Shown: positions 21,601 to 36,600, counted from the first letter of the stretch. The stretch: DNA of 64,000 bases from DASQMT01 sp963839615 (GCA_963839615.1 CAWIVY010000007.1:620001-684000), one strand, 5' to 3'. Program-made: numbers and translations. Notes: generated by a model from the letters alone, not told the origin.

Positions 21601-24600
21601 GGGATCAGCGACGGGCGGCCGGTGTCGGTGATCACCTTGCGGCCCGTGGCGTCGATGAACAGCTCGGGGTTCTCGCTCGGCGCGCCGAACTTCGTGATGT
21701 AGCTGGGCAGGTTCTCCGCGCTGAGCGCGAGATCGTCGACGCGGTAGCGCACGTCGTTGCCGAGCTCCGCGCCGACGCCGACGGTGACGCTCGTGCCAGC
21801 GGCCGTGAAGTCGTAGGTGAACGTGTGCCAGCCGTTGGCGTCCGGGCCCGAGATCGTCGCGGTGACGTAGGCCGCGCCGACGATCACGCCGAAGCCGGCG
21901 GTGCCGCTTCCGTCGACGTTGCGGAAGTGGCCCGTGAAGCGGTACTTGACGCCGGGGACGACGGCCACGGTCTGCCGCAGCTGCGGGTCGGACGTCGACG
22001 AGCCGTTGTCGTTGAGGATGTAGGAGCCGCCGAAGCCGGTCCGCCAGCCGCCGTTGTCGTCGATGTGGGACGGCGTCCAGCCGCCTCCGCTCACGTTGCT
22101 CGGCACGAACTCCGAGAACGAGCCGTTCTCGAGCACGTTGGCGCTGTACTGCTCGAGCACCTTGTCGAAGTCGAGCTCGACGTACACCTGCTGCGTGCCG
22201 GCGACCAGCACCGGGACGCCGGTCTTGGAGCGGTCGAAGGTCTCGCCGCCGTCCGTGTCGAACCAGACCGCCTTGAAGGTCCCCGTGACCGCGTCGAAGC
22301 CGGTCTTCTGGGCCGCCTTCTCCAGGATGCCCTCTTCCTGGATGTAGACCGTGTCGACGGCGCCGCCGGCGTCGAGGACGATCGTGCGCACCTTCAGCGC
22401 CGAGCCGTTGCCCACGATGTTGTCGGTGTCCGTGAGGATCGCGACGAGGATGCCGTCGTACCAGTTCTTGGTGACGGGCGGCGTGCCGACGGTGTGCGTG
22501 CCGCCGAGCGCGCCGGGCTTCACGACGATCGGCTTGCCGAGGAACGGCTGCAGGAAATCGTCGGTGTCGGTGTAGAAGACCGTTTCTTCGAGCAGGTGGT
22601 TCTCGCCGTCGACGGTCAGCCGCGCGAGCACGCCGTTGATGGCGTTGAGCTCGTCGGTCTCGTCCGTCTGGCCGTCGCCGTCGTTGTCGATCGCGTCGGC
22701 GACCGTGTGGACGTTGACGGTGTCGTCGCCGAGGCCGCCGGCGATCTTGGTCGGGCCGCCGATGCCGTGCACGTTGACCGTGTCGTTGCCGGCGCCGCCC
22801 CAGACCACCAGGTTCAGGTTCGCCGGCGTGCCGTAGATCGTCAGGTTGTCCGTGCCGGCGGCGTCGTCCGCGAGCCGGATGTCGAGATGCTCGATGCCCG
22901 CCATCTCGATGCCGTGGAAGGTCGAGCCGTCGGCGGAGATGTCGCCGCTCTGGATGCCCAGGCCGGCGCCCTCGAACGAGAGGAACGTGTCGAAGATCGG
23001 GCCGTTGGCGTCGCGGTCCTGCTTGTAGACCGGCACGCCGAGCACCTCGCCGGCCTCGATCATCCGCGCGGTCTGGCGCATCCGCAGCGCGCTGGCCAGC
23101 GACGCGCCCTCCTCGTTGTGGATGATCACGCGGTCGCCGGCGGACTCGAACTGGTCGCCGCCGCGGATCGTGAGGCGGTTGAGGATCGTCGAGATGTCGA
23201 GCTGGCGCCCGGCGTCGAGGCCGAACGGCTGCGGGTCGACGATCGTCTTCGGCGGCTGGATCAGGCGGCTGCGCGGCTCGAGCGTCGCGACCTTGATGTC
23301 GATCTGCAGCGTGTCGATCGTCACCTCGACGGTCGGCTCGAACAGGAACGCGAAGAACCAGTCGTAGCGCAGGCGCGCCCTGAAGGTGCCGATCACCGGC
23401 GCCTCGAGGCCCAGCGTGCCGCCGAGGAAGCCGAGCGTGCCCTTGAGGTGGTTCAGGTAGCGCTGCAGCATCGTCATGCCGGCTGCCTGGGTCTGGTCGT
23501 CGGCCGTGCCGCTCGGGATCAGGTCGCCGCCGGCCGCGATCCAGTCGAACAGGTTGACCCGCATCGTGAAGTTGCTGAGCGTGTAGGACGCCACCGTGTT
23601 GTAGACGAGCTCCGGCGGCAGCGCGACCTCGAACGGCGGCGGGGTGTACTCGAACGGCGGCGGGTCGAAGACGAGCGTCGGGGCGTCGCCGCCGACGTGG
23701 ATCGTGTCGTCGCCCGAGCCGCCCGTGATGACCGTCTCGAAGTTGTTGCCGGTCGCCAGGACGTAGATCTGGTCGGGGCCGCCGGCGCCGTCGACCTCGA
23801 CGACCTCGACGTTGGTGAACGTGACGATCCGGCCCGCGCCCGCGACGTAGTTGTCGGTGATGACGAAGATGTCGCCGATCGGCGTGCCGAGCACGACGAT
23901 CGTGTCGGTGCCGCCGCCGCCGTTGATGAACACCGGCGCGTTCTGGAGGTAGTCGTAGCGGTTCTGGCCCTCGCCGCCGAACAGGTTCGCGAGGTTGGTG
24001 ACCTCGCTCGGGTCGTCCGGGTTCTCGCGCAGCACGAGGAACGTGCGCAGCAGGAAGCGGTCGTTGCCGTTGCCGCCGTGCAGCCACAGCTTGGCCTTGT
24101 TGTGGTTGACCTCGAAGCGGTCGTTCTGGTCGCCGCCGAGCACGAACAGCGGGTTCGAGTTGCCGTTCGTCATGTTCTCGGTGTCCGCGACCGGGACGCC
24201 GTCGGGGAACTCGAGCGTGCGGTTGCCCTTGTCGGGGATCAGCGGCACGGTGCCGATGACGATCTCGTCGTCGCCGCCGCCGAGGTCGATCACGGTCGTC
24301 GCCGCGGTGTCGTCGGAGAGGATCCGGTCGGCGCCGTCGAGCGTGTAGACCTCGACGCGCTCGATGCCGCGGTAGGTCACGCGCTGCTGCGAGACGCCGG
24401 ACGCCTGGATGACGCCGACGCGGAAGGAGCCGCTGCCGTTGGCGTTCAGGGCGAACACGTCGGCCTGGCTCGTGCCGAGGACGATCAGCCGGTCCGTGCC
24501 CGAGCCGCCGCCGCTGTCGGCGATCTCGACCTGCGCGGCGTTGTCGAACGCGATCGTCACGACGTAGTGCTCGGGCGCGTTGTTCTCGGTGTTGCCCTTG

Positions 24601-27600
24601 GCGTCGAGCACCGCGCGGCCGCGCCACGGCTGGGCGCTGTGGCCGACGTCGCCGTTGGAGCCGCCGACGTAGAAGACGTTGTCGGAGTCCGACACGACCA
24701 GCGTGTTGTTGCTGTCGCCGCCGCTGAGGTAGGCCTGCTCGAAGATCCCGTCGAGGTTCTCGACCACCGCGCCGGCGTCGTAGCGGTCGCCGTTGGCGAC
24801 GTTGCGGAAGTTCGGGTTGAGGCCGTTGCGGATCTGGTCGATCAGGAAGTCCTCGCTCTGGAAGCCCGCCCCCTCGAACGCCTCGGTGCCGAAGCCGAGC
24901 AGCCGGCCGACGACGAAGCGGTCGTAGAACAGCGACATGTCGGCGTCGTTCGTCTCGACGAGCGTGTCGAGCGCGCCGCCGGCGTCGATGAACGTGTCGC
25001 GGCCGAGCGCGCCGGTGACCGTGTCGTTGCCCAGCCCGGAGTCGAGCACGTCGTCGTAGGGCGAGCCGATCAGGCGGTCGTTGCCCTCGCCGCCTTCGAG
25101 CTGGATGACCGCGAGGTCGACGAACGACGGCGCCACGGCGATGTCGGAGTCGCCGAGGCCCGAGGCGTCGAGGTTGTCGTCGCCTCCGAGGCTGCGGACG
25201 ATCAGGCGGTCGTTCTCACCCGCGCGCTTGGCGTTGGAGAGGTAGAAGTCGGCGACGCCGGCGTGCACGACCAGGATCTCGTTGACCACGAGCCCGCCGT
25301 TGGCGACGCCGGAGAGCTGGAACGTGTCGCCCGTGTCGCCGCGACCCTCGAGCGTGATCACGTCGGTGGCGCCGTCGTCGACGATGTTGAGGATCGGGAC
25401 CTCGACCTTCTGGCTCGGGTCGTCCGATTCGGGATCGTCGACGAGCTGGGTGCCGACGAAGGTGACGATCTTGCCCGCGTTGATCGAGACCGTGTCCACG
25501 CTCGAGGCGTGCAGGCTCCTGACGAGCACCTTGTCGGCGCCCGGGCCGAGATCGAGGACGAGCTCCTCGAGGTCGTTGACGCGGAGCGTGGCGCCGCTGC
25601 CGCCGTTGAGCGCGATCTGGAGGTCCTCGAGCGTCCCGGCGGGGTCGGAGATCTCGAGATCGTCGTCGCCGTTCGTCGCGACGACGATGAGGATGTCCTT
25701 GTCGACCGTGCCGTCGGTGTTCTCGCCGGCCTGGATCAACGGGAAGTTGGCCGCGGTCGGCAGGCCGAGCTTGATCAGGTCGTCGCCCGTGCCGCCGATG
25801 ATCGTGTCGAGCCCGCCGCCGCCGGTGATCTCGTCGTTCCCGCCCTCGCCGTCGAGGTGGTCGGCCTGCGGGCCGCCGATCAGGCTGTCGTCGCCGATCC
25901 CGCCGTAGAGCGAGGCCGCGCCGGTGCCGAAGTAGACGATGAAGTCGTTGCCGTCGTTGCCGCGCAGCTCGATCACGCGCGTGTCCGGGTTGTCGACCGG
26001 GCCGACCTCGATGTAGTCGTCGGGCAGCTCGGCGACTGCCGGGGTGGCGGGATCGTCGTCGTCGTCGACCGTCGCGGGCGTGCCGGGGCTGCCGCCCTCG
26101 ACCGGGCAGACCTCGCCGCAGATCACCGCGTTGCCCGAGCCGTAGTACAGGAGCGTGTCCGAGCCCGCGCCGCCCTCGAGGTGCACGTCGACGAGCACGC
26201 CCGCGGCGATCACGATCATGTCGGCGCCGTTGCCGGCGTAGGCGTAGATCTTGGTGACGCCGGCGTAGATCTTCTCGCGCCCGTTGCCCTTGACGCGCAC
26301 GACCTCGTTCGCCGCGGTGCCCGAGACGTGCTCGACGATGAAGACCTCGCTCGGCTGGCTGTCGCCGATGCCGCGGCCGGGGAACCCGGATGCCGGGTTC
26401 GCCTGGGCACGCTGGCCCATGTTCAGATAGAGCGCCTGCGGCGTCGTCGCGCCCGTCCACAGCGCGGTGCCGACCGTGGTCGAGTTCCCGATGCCCGCCA
26501 GGTAGACCGGGCGCGGGAGCTGGATCGTGCCGATCTTGAAGCTGACCGACTTCTTGATCGTGACGAAGAGGATCTTGATCCGCACGGTCACCTTGGCGAT
26601 CAGGTCGACCTCGCCGCCGGTCGTGGAGCGCGCCTCGACCTCGGCCGCGAGGCCGACGCCGGCGAACGAGATGCCGAACAGGCGCGCATCGACGTCGGCG
26701 CTGAACTTGACGCGGAAGACGTACTCGTTGACGCCGCTGGGCACCATCGGCGTCGAGGAGTCGTTGTCGTCGTCGATGAGTACCGGCTCCTCCTTGAGCA
26801 GCACGGAGAAGTTGAACTCACCGACGAGGCCGAACGAGCGCGAGCCGAGCACCAGCTCGCCGTGCAGGCGCAGCCCGAAGTGGCCCTTGGAGTCGATCCA
26901 GCCCGCGGCCGACATCTGGGCGAGCCCGAAGAAGTCCATCGAGGCGGAGACGCTGATGAACCAGTCGCCCGCTCCCAGGGTCTCCGTGTGGGCGATGTCG
27001 GAGTCGGTGCTGATCACGACCGGGGTGGAGCCGTCGCCGCCGACCTGGATCACGAACGAGGCGTCCATCTTGAGCACCTCGAGGATGCTCAGCTTGCCCA
27101 GCAGCTCGAGCCGGAAGCCGGGCTGGATCGTGATGTTGTTGGGCAGCGTCTTGTTCGCGCCCGTGCTGTTCATCCGCAGCTTGCCGGCGGCCTGGATCTT
27201 GATGATGTCGATGACGTTGACGTCGAGCGACACGTCGAGGTAGAGCACGATGCCGTTCGCGTAGACCCCGGCGAAGCCGGTCGCGTCGACCGAGACTGGG
27301 CCGAGCGCGATCGAGACGTCGAAGAAGATCTCGAACTTCGTCTGGTTGATCGAGATCTCGATCACGCCGTTCGCCTGGGCGAGGTTGAGGAAGTTGACCT
27401 CGCCGGTGACCCGGAACAGGAAGCCGGCCTCGACGTCGACCTGAGTCCCGTCGATCTCGATCTGCTTCGTCTTGCCCGTGGTGTTGATGCGCAGCTTCAG
27501 CGATCCGCTCAGCGTCATCTTCAGCGCGGTGCCGAACTCGGCGGCCGCGCTGAGCGAGATGTCGGCGCCGAGGACGAGGCCGTCGGCATCGGCCTGGAAG

Positions 27601-30600
27601 AAGCCGCCGAGCGTCAGCTCGCCGATCGGGGCGAGCACGAGCTTGGCGTCGACGGTGACGAGCACCTTCTGCGGCCCGATCGCGAGCGTGAACTTGCCGG
27701 CGATCTCGAGCGGCCCGATCTCGAGCCGCGCGCCCAGGATGATCCGGAAGCCGGCTGCGATCTTGACGTTGCCGATCTTGAACTCGTCGCCCAGAGCCGG
27801 GGTCGCCAGCTGGTACGCGTCCGGGTGGTTGGCGACCAGCTCCGGGGTCAGCGGGCCCGTCGTCGTGCCGTTGGCCGCAAGGTCCGGGTCGTCGGACTTC
27901 GTCAGGAACGTCTTGATGACCTGGTTGGTGCCGGTCGAGTTGATCTCGACGAGCAGGTGGCCGCTGGCGCTCACGTTCGGTATCGCGCCGCCCGCCTGCA
28001 GCGCGAGCGTGACCCGGCCGACGATCTTCGCGGGACTGGCCTGGATGTTCAGGTAGAGCGAGCCGGAGACCGCGCCGACGTGGCTGATCACGCCGCTGAC
28101 GGCGCCGCCGATCAGCAGGCCGCCGTTCGCGAGGTCGGCGCCGATCGAGAGGTAGCCCGAGAGCCTCAGGACATTGAAGAGCGTGATCGAGCCGGCGAGC
28201 GTGCCCTGGATGTAGATGCCGCCGTCCCCGCCGGGGTTGAGCTCGGCCAGCCCTGTCAGATCCGGCAGCGACTCGAAGATCCTGAGCTGCGTCGGGAAGT
28301 CGTTCGGCAGCACGTCCAGGAAGGACTGCGGCACGTTGAAGACCTGCTCGGCGCGCGTGGTGTTGAGCATGATCTTCACGGACGCCTCGAACGAGAAGAA
28401 GCTCGGGATGTTGTCCACGCCGTCGGGCGAGCCCAGGCTGGCGGCCACTTCGAGGTTCAGCAGGCCGGCGATGCCGGGGTTCTTGACGCTGTCGGTGGAA
28501 TCGACGGGAGCAAGATCGACGATCAGCAGGCCGGTCACGCGGCCGCTGAGCCCGAGCGCCTTGACCGAGCCACCGGCGGTGATGAAGAGCTCGAACTTCG
28601 TCGTCGTCAGGCGGATGAAGAAGCCGCCGCTGAGCTCGAACCAGACCTTCGACGGGTCGTTCGGGTCCGTCAGCTTCGCGCCGCCGACGATCTCGAAGGC
28701 GACCGAACGCGGCTGCAGCTCGTACGTGCGCTCCTCGGTGCGCACGACGTAGACCTCGGTGCTGTCGATCAGCGTCTGCTTCTCGATGAAGAAGAAGCGG
28801 CCGTCGTTCGTCTTGATGCGCCACTTCTTGCCGGCGACGATGCCCTCGATCTTCGCGTCCTTGCCGGTCAGGTCGACGCCCGTGAATCCCGCCTGCGTCA
28901 TGAAGTGCTGGCCCGACTGGGTGATGTACTCGGTCGACAGGCCTGCCGCCTCGGGGGTGCCGTCCGCGTTGCGGTCGTAGGTCCCGGCGGGGCCGTTGCC
29001 GGCGTTCTTGAGGATCGTGATCCAGCCCGGGTCGAGCGCGCTCTGCGAGAACGTGCCGCCCGGCAGCGCCGGCGCGCCGGCCGCGTCGATCAGGAAGCCC
29101 GTCCCGCCCGGGATGCCCTCGAGCGAGAGCGTCTCGGTCTTGGTCGTGCCGGTCGAGTTGACCTGCAGCAGGACCGTGCCCTGCAGGTAGATGCCGTACT
29201 GCTCGAGGAAGGTCAGGTTCGTCGCGAACGTGGCGACGCCCCAGAACTCGAGGTCCAGCAGCCCGGAGCCCTTCTGCAGGATGAAGGTCGCCGCGCCGGA
29301 CGCGATGTTGCCGAGCTTGATGACCTTGATCGTGCCGCTGGCCTCGAGCTTGAAGCGGAAGACCTTGGCGCCGTTGACCGTGACGTCGCCGATCTCGATC
29401 GAGACCTTGCCGCGGATCTCGAGGATGTTCTCGTCGAAGACGTCGGCGAGCCGCAGCTCCAGGCCGCCCGAGATGTCGATGAAGAAGATGCGGTCGCTCG
29501 GCCCGGCCGCCGGCTTGACGGTCTCGACGAGGAAGAACGAGTCGCCGCCGGCGAGGCTCGCGTTGCCCGCCTTGTCGAGCCAGGCGCCCGCGGCCCAGTC
29601 GACGCTGACCTTGCCCTTGGCGAAGCTGCCGTTGAGGTAGTAGCGGACGGTCTCGCCGTCGGCGAGCAGCTCGGGGGTCTTGGAGCTGTCGACGGTGACG
29701 CCGTTCAGGCCGTCCCCGCCGAGCACGATGTCGGCGGCCGAGAACGAGGTCTTGTCGAGCTCGGTCTCGCCGATGCGCGCGACCCGGACCTCGATGAAGG
29801 TGCCGGTGGCCGACGGGGTCGCGCTGCCCGTGGTGAGCACGACCCGCTGGATGCCGCCGAAGTCGAAGTCGCCGGTGTAGTCGACGACGACCTCTTCGCC
29901 GGACAGGACGTCGTCGTCCTCGGTCCCGGCGTCGTCGATGATCGCGAAGCGGAACAGGCCCGCGACCGCATCGCTCTCGACCGGCGCGCCGAGCGTCAGC
30001 GTGACGCCGGCGGCGTTCTTGACCGTGATGTCGTCCGCAACCACCCCGTCGAGGTTCGGGAACTCGCCGAACGGGACGTCGATGTAGAGCGCGCCGGTGC
30101 TGCCGGCGACCGTGACGCTCCGCTGCGCGAACAGCGGCACCCGCTCGCCCGAGGCGTTGGTGAACTCGACCGAGCCGCCGATGAACTGGTAGTCGATCGC
30201 GGCGTTGCGCGGGCCGTTGTAGAAGTAGCGGAACCTCCAGGTGCCGGCGACCGGGTCGGTCGCGAGGAGCACCGGAGCGCGCGTGTCGTCGATCGCCGCG
30301 CCCTCGGTCGTGATCGTGATCTCAGGCGCCAGGTCGGTGACCGAGGCGACGTCGAGGGTCGTGGCGTACAAGGGCTTGGTGAACGTCACCTCGAAGTAGC
30401 CGCGCTGGTTGAGCACGTCGGTGCCGAGCACCGCGCCGCCGACCGGGTCGCCGAGGGAGGCCGTGAGCGTGCCGATCGTGAACGTCGCGGTCGCGCCGAG
30501 GTTGCCGAGGTCGTCCGTCGTCTCGCCGGGGTCGGTGCCGGCGGTGAACGATCCGGCGGCGAACACGACGTCGACCTGGCCCGCGACGAAGTCGCCCGTC

Positions 30601-33600
30601 AGGTAGTAGCGCCAGGCGCCGGAGGCGAGCCGCGTCGGCGCGGCGGCGGCGAGCGGAGCGGCCGTGCCGGCGCCCGTGTTGCCGAAGGAGAACTCGGGCA
30701 GCGCGTCGAGGATCGTGGGGAGGTTGAGCTCCGTGGCGGCGGTGGGCGCGAGCGTGATGTCGACGTAGGACAGGTTCGGCGTCGCGATGCCGCCCACGAT
30801 GAAGTCGACGGGCGTTGTGGTGGCCGTCGACGTGTTCGTCCCGCCTTCGACGAACCCGAAGGTGCCGGCCACGTACGCCGCGGTGAGCTGGCCCGAGGCG
30901 TAGCTGCCGCGCGTCCAGAAGCGGAAGAACCACGTGTTGCCCTGGCGGCGCAGGAACAACGGCGCCTGCAGGCGGTCCAGCGTGACGCCCGCGGAGCCGG
31001 GGCCGGTCAGGGTGATCTCGTCGGCGGTCAGGGCGCCGAAGTCGAGCACGGAGTCGACGTCGAGGTTCTTGCCCGCCGGGGCGGTGATGCCGATGTCGAT
31101 GTAGCCGCGGTCGTTGAGGTTGCGCGCGCCCGTGGTCGACTGCGTCGCCGGGTCCGAGAGCGTCGCGGTCGGCCCGAGCACCGTGAACGCCTCCGACGCC
31201 TGGTCGCTGAGGTAGTTCGTGGTCGCGGTCCTGAAGCCGTCGTCGGCGAACGTCGCGGTGTGCGTCCCGGTCGCGAGCGTGCCGGTGAAGGTGAAGCGGT
31301 AGACGCCCTCGCCGACCCGGAGCACCTCGACGCCGTTGGCGGTCAGCGGCGTGAGGCCCGCGATCGAGAGCTCGTCGCCCGTGTCGAGGATCGAGGCCTC
31401 GTCGAGCTCGCCGGCCGCCGTCGGGTTGAAGCGCACGTCGATGTACGTGCGGTTGTTCGTGGCATCGGGGTCGCTCAGCACCATCGCGCCGGGCATCGCG
31501 CCGGTGGCGGTGAAGTCGACGCTGTCGGCGATGAACGTCACGTCGACGTCGCCGTCCGCGAAGTCGCCCGTGAGCCAGTAGCGCCAGGTATCGGTGCCCG
31601 GGAGGTTCGTCGGCCGCTGCGAGGCGTCGAGCGCCACGGTGCCGAGCCCGGCCCCGGAGAGGGTGAACTCGGGCGCGAGGTCGACGATCGACTCCTCGGT
31701 GGCGTCGGCGGCGTATGTGACGTCGATCCAGTTGCGCTGGTTGAGCACGTCGCGGTCGATGCCGGATCCGGCCGACGGGTTCTCCAGCGTCGCGGTCGGG
31801 CCCATCACCGTCAGCGTGCGCGCGTCCTGGGTCGTCGTGTTGCCGAGCGTGTCGGCCCAGCCGTCGGGCGTCCAGGTGATCGTGACCTGCCCCGTCTGGT
31901 AGCCCGTCATGGCGGGCGTGAAGCGGTAGCGGAAGCGCGTGACGCCCGCCGTGCGGAGCTTGCCGAGGTCGTCGGAGCTGAGCTCGCCCGGCTCGTCGAT
32001 GACGCCGTCGCCGTCGTCGTCGATCCCGTTGCTGGCGCCGCTGCCGCGCGTCACCTCGACGACTCGCGCGGTGAGCACGGCGGTGTCCGGGTCCGCGACG
32101 AGCTCGATCGCCTGCGGCTGCGCCGCGAGCGTCGCCGTGCCCATGATCCCGGTGCCGGAGATCGAGAACTCCTGCGCGTCGTCGAGGATCGTGTCGTAGT
32201 CGAGCAGCGCGCCGGACGGGAGCCGGTACTCCACGTCGACGTAGAACGGATCGTCGCCCGCGATGTCCGGCGTGAACGTGCCGTCGAGGTCGGCATTCGC
32301 CACGTCGACGTCGATCGTGTCGCCCGCGATCTGCGTGTCCGTGCCGTCGATCGGGTCGCTGTCGGCCGGCTCGGCGCCGAACGGGCCGATCACCTCGGCG
32401 CGGGTCTTGACGACCGTGAAGCTGCCGCCGCCCGGGCCGCTGGCGCCGGCGGTGTCGCTCCAGCTGCCGGGCATCAGCGTCGCGACGACCGGGCCGCCGG
32501 CGAAGTCGCCGGTGAAGTAGAAGCGGAAGACGTCCGTGCCGGGCAGTCGGGTCGGGTCGTACGGGGTCGTGAAGGTGCCGGCCGGGCCGTTCAGGATCAG
32601 GTCGCCCTTCTGGACCGTGTCGAGCACGACGTCGTGGCCGGCCGTCGGCGCGAGCCGCACGTCGATGTAGGTCGTGTTCAGCTTGGCCTGGATGATCCCG
32701 GCGGTGTCGGCCGTGGCCTGCCCGCCGCCGTTGCCGACGTTCTCGCCCGTGGAGAGGTTCGTAACGACCCACGAGTTCTCGACCGCGGTGATCCCGGTGA
32801 CGCTGACCGCGCCGCCGACGATGTCCGGCGTGGTGATCGTCCAGTAGCGGTAGACGAACTCGGTCGCGGTCTGGCTGATCAGGATCGGCGCCTGGCCGCG
32901 GTCCATCCGCACCTTGCCTCCGCTCGCCGCGACGACGAACTCGTCGCCGGCGTCGACGATCGACGCGTTCGACAGCCGCTGGCCCGAGGTGATCGTGTAC
33001 CTGATGTCGATGAAGCCGCGCGAGTTGATCTGCGTCAGCCCGACGAGGTCGCCGCTGCGCGGGCCCGCGAGGCTGGGCGTCGGGATCAGCGGCGTGTCCT
33101 GGGGCACGACGAACGTGACCTCCTGGCCCGACGCGTTGCGGAAGCCGGTCTTCAGCCGCCCGTAGATCGTGAGCACGCGGACCTGGTCGGGAACGTCGGC
33201 GAGGAACAGCACCGTGACCTCGCCGGCCGACACCTTCGACAGGTCGGCGTAGAGCTTCGCGCTGACCGAGATGTTGTCGGCGGCGAAGTTCAGCTTGCCG
33301 GCGATCATGAACTTGCCGTCGGTGGAGATCTTGATGATCACCTGGCCGTTGAAGACGGTCTCGGACGTGTAGATCGAGAACAGCTTCGCCGAGCCGGTGA
33401 TCGTCATCGGAGCGGTGAACGCCGCCGCGAAGCCGTTCAGCCCCGGGTTGTCCTGGAGCAGCTTCCACTGGCGCGCGACCTGGGATTGGATCGTCGACAG
33501 CCATTGGTCGGCCGTCATCGCCGAGGGCAGGTTGAAGGCCGGCCCGCGCAGCTGGAACGGGTCGTCGATCGACGGCAGCGTCTTGAAGAACTCGACGCCG

Positions 33601-36600
33601 GCGACGAAGTCGTTGATCGCCAGGCCGGTGTTCGGCTCGAGCACGATGCCGCCGGGCACCGAGGCCTCGAGCATGACCGTCAGCGGACCGAGCTCGGAGA
33701 CGCCGAAGCGGATCGTGATGCCGCCGATCCCGGCGACTGAGAAGCCGCCCTCGACGCCGATGTAGAGCACGCGGTCGGCGACCGGGGTGATCAGGTCGAA
33801 CGGGTCGATGATCGCGCCGGACTCCGACAGCCGCAGGATCCCGCCGAGCAGCGTCGCGTTGAGCTCGCCGCCGAACACGTTGCCCTTGATCGAGACGCCG
33901 ATGGCGTCGATCTGGACGATCGGGAACTCGCCGTCGAGCAGCTTGCCGATGTCGATCTTGACGCCCTCGATCGTGCCGGAGAACTCCACGCCGGGAATGC
34001 CCTGGATGCCCGTGACGCTGGCCGAGAGCGTGAGCAGGAAGTCGCTCGGGTCGGCCTCGATGTCCGGCCACTCGATGCCGATCGACTCGATCTTCACCGG
34101 CAGCCAGCTCGGCCACTTGAACGAGTCGCCGGTGGCGCCGCCGACGGTCAGGACGATGCCGAAGCCCGGCCGCGTCTTGAAGTCGCCGTCGCCCTCGAAG
34201 GCGAAGTTGCGCGCCATGCCGCCGATGACCAGCGAGCCGATCTTGACCTCGGCGCCGACGGAGGCGAACGAGACGAGCTCCTCGTCGGGGCCGGCGCCGG
34301 TGTCGAGCGCGAAGTCGACGGCGGTGATCGTCACGACCGACCCGAACGTGATCTTCATCGTGTCGGCGTTGAACTTGAACGCCTTGATCTCGCCCGCTTC
34401 GAACTCCACCGCGGCCCGCAGGGCCTCCGTGTTGGGCAGGCCGGGCTGCTCGCCCTGCTCGGCGGTCAGGCGGTCGAGGATCGTGGCCGTGACCGGGCGG
34501 CCGGGGAGGAACTTGACGCCGCCGGAGGCGAAGTAGAACTCGCCGCTGAACACTTCCGGGTTCGCGAAGTCGAGGCTGAAGTTGATGACGCCGATGCGCA
34601 GGTCGTCGAGCTCGAGGATCGAGCCGAACTTGATCGTCGAGCCGGCGGCCGGGCCCGTCGGCATCGTGGGTGTCTGGGCCTGCGGCAGCGGCTGGCTGTT
34701 CGGGGCCGCCCCGGGGACCGTCGCGACGGGAACGGCGTTCGCGGTCGGCTGGCCCGGCTTGTAGCGCAGCTCGGCGCGGCCGATCGTCAGGCCGGCCGTC
34801 GTGACGACCAGGCCGGGTATGACGCGGTCGTCGCCCGTCTCCCCCGGTCCCGTGGTGCCGCCGTTGTCGAGGAAGGGCTGGATCAGGCCGGTGACCCCGA
34901 ACGACGGGAAAGTGATGACCGCGGTGTTCAGGCGCAGGATCTCCTGCGCCTTGCCGCCGTTCTTCGCCGGGTCGTAGTTCTCGTCGTAGGCGACGCGCAG
35001 CCCGGAGCCGGTCAGCGTGGCGACGCTCGGGATGATCGCCTCGAACGTGCCGACGTCGAGCGTGAACTTCGCCGGCACGTCGAACGCTGCGAGCAGCGCG
35101 GCCGGGTTGCTCAGCGCGGCCGACGCCTTGACGATGTCGACGCGCACGTCGAACGTGCCCAGCAGGCCGGTCAGCGTGACCGAGGCGCCGCTCTTGGTCT
35201 GCGAGGCGTTCGGGCCCGGCGGGGGCTGGTTCGGGTTCGCGTTCGCCGCCGTCGAGTTGGTGCGGCCGAACGCGAGCTCCGCGCTGTCGGCGCCGATCCC
35301 GATCGTCAGCGCGAGCTTGCCGTCCTTGAAGGTCGTGCCGACGAGGCTCACGGCCAGGTTCGTCAGCGTCAGCGGGCCGATCGCGCGCGGGGTGTTGGAC
35401 TGCGCCGCATCGATCACGTTCGGGTCGAGCGTGAACGAGCCGAAGCCCGCGCCCGGCTTCTGCTCCTCGGTGGCGCCGGCGCAGGTGGCCGTCGTCGGCG
35501 CGTCGACGGGCAGCACGCACCAGGTGGGGCTGTGGTTGACGTCGCCGGGCACGGTCGCGAGGAACGAGACCTCGACGGTGCCCTGCGCCCAGATCTGCTG
35601 CAACGCGACGCCGGGCTTCGGCGTCACGTAGTAACGCCATGTGTTCGGCGCGACCTGGGTGCCGAGCGTGAGCTGGACGATCCCCGACGCGTTCTTCACC
35701 AGGTTGTTGGTGCCGGCGCCGGTGAGGCGGATCTCGTCGCCGCTGATGCCGACGACCTTGCCGGCCTGGTTGGGCAGGAAGATGACATCGATCCACGGCC
35801 GCGAGCTGGCCGAGCGCTGGTTCAGCGTCGAGCCGGAGAACGGGCTCGCGAGCATCGCGGTCGGGACCGGGGGCGCGGTCTCCTCTTCCCTGGTCGTGAA
35901 CGCGGCGAAGCCGGAGGTTCCTTGGAAGAGGTAGAAGCTCTCGAAGTCCGCGGCGTTGGTGGCGCCGAGCGAGTTCTGGAAGGAGTTTGCGAGGAACTCG
36001 ATCCTGACCGTGTTGCGCGGATCTGCAGGATTCCCGCCGAGCGTGAACAGGTCCTCGCCCGAGTTGATCTTCGTGAGGAAGTAGCGGAACAGGAACGGGT
36101 TCGTCGGGTCGATCTGGACGGCCGCGCCGTTGACCGCGACGTTGGCGCCCGGGCCCGTGATGATGAACTCGTCGCCCGGGTCGATGATCGTCTCGCGGTT
36201 GATGCCCTGGAAGTTCGGGTCGCGGAAGATCACGTCGATGTAGGGCTCGTCGGCGTCGAAGAAGGAGATCGGGACGTTCTGGCCGGCGAACGGCCCGGCC
36301 AGGTCGGCCTCGACCGGGCGCTGGGTGCTCGCCGACGGCACGGCCGCGTCGACGATCGTCTGGCCGAACAGCGCGAAGCCGTTGACGCGCAGGTCCTGCA
36401 GCTGGAAGCCGCCCTGGCCGCCGAAGGAGAAGCGCGCGACGCCGGAGACCTTGATGATCTCCTGCAGGTTGCCGCCGCCGAGCGGGATCGAGATCTTCAC
36501 CGAGACGTTGGGCACGTCGACCTCGAGCCGCCCGCTCGGGTGGCGGGTGAAGCGCATGCTCCCCTCGACGACGAAGATGCCGGCCGCGTCGAGCTTGAGC

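Noticed and set aside
9189..33740. Very long plus-strand open frames opposite the giant gene (to about 5,400 codons)
   Set aside because: They are antisense shadows produced by extreme third-position GC bias. Their translations are Arg/Val/Asp/Ala-rich with no domains, while the minus strand shows clear signal, repeats and motifs.
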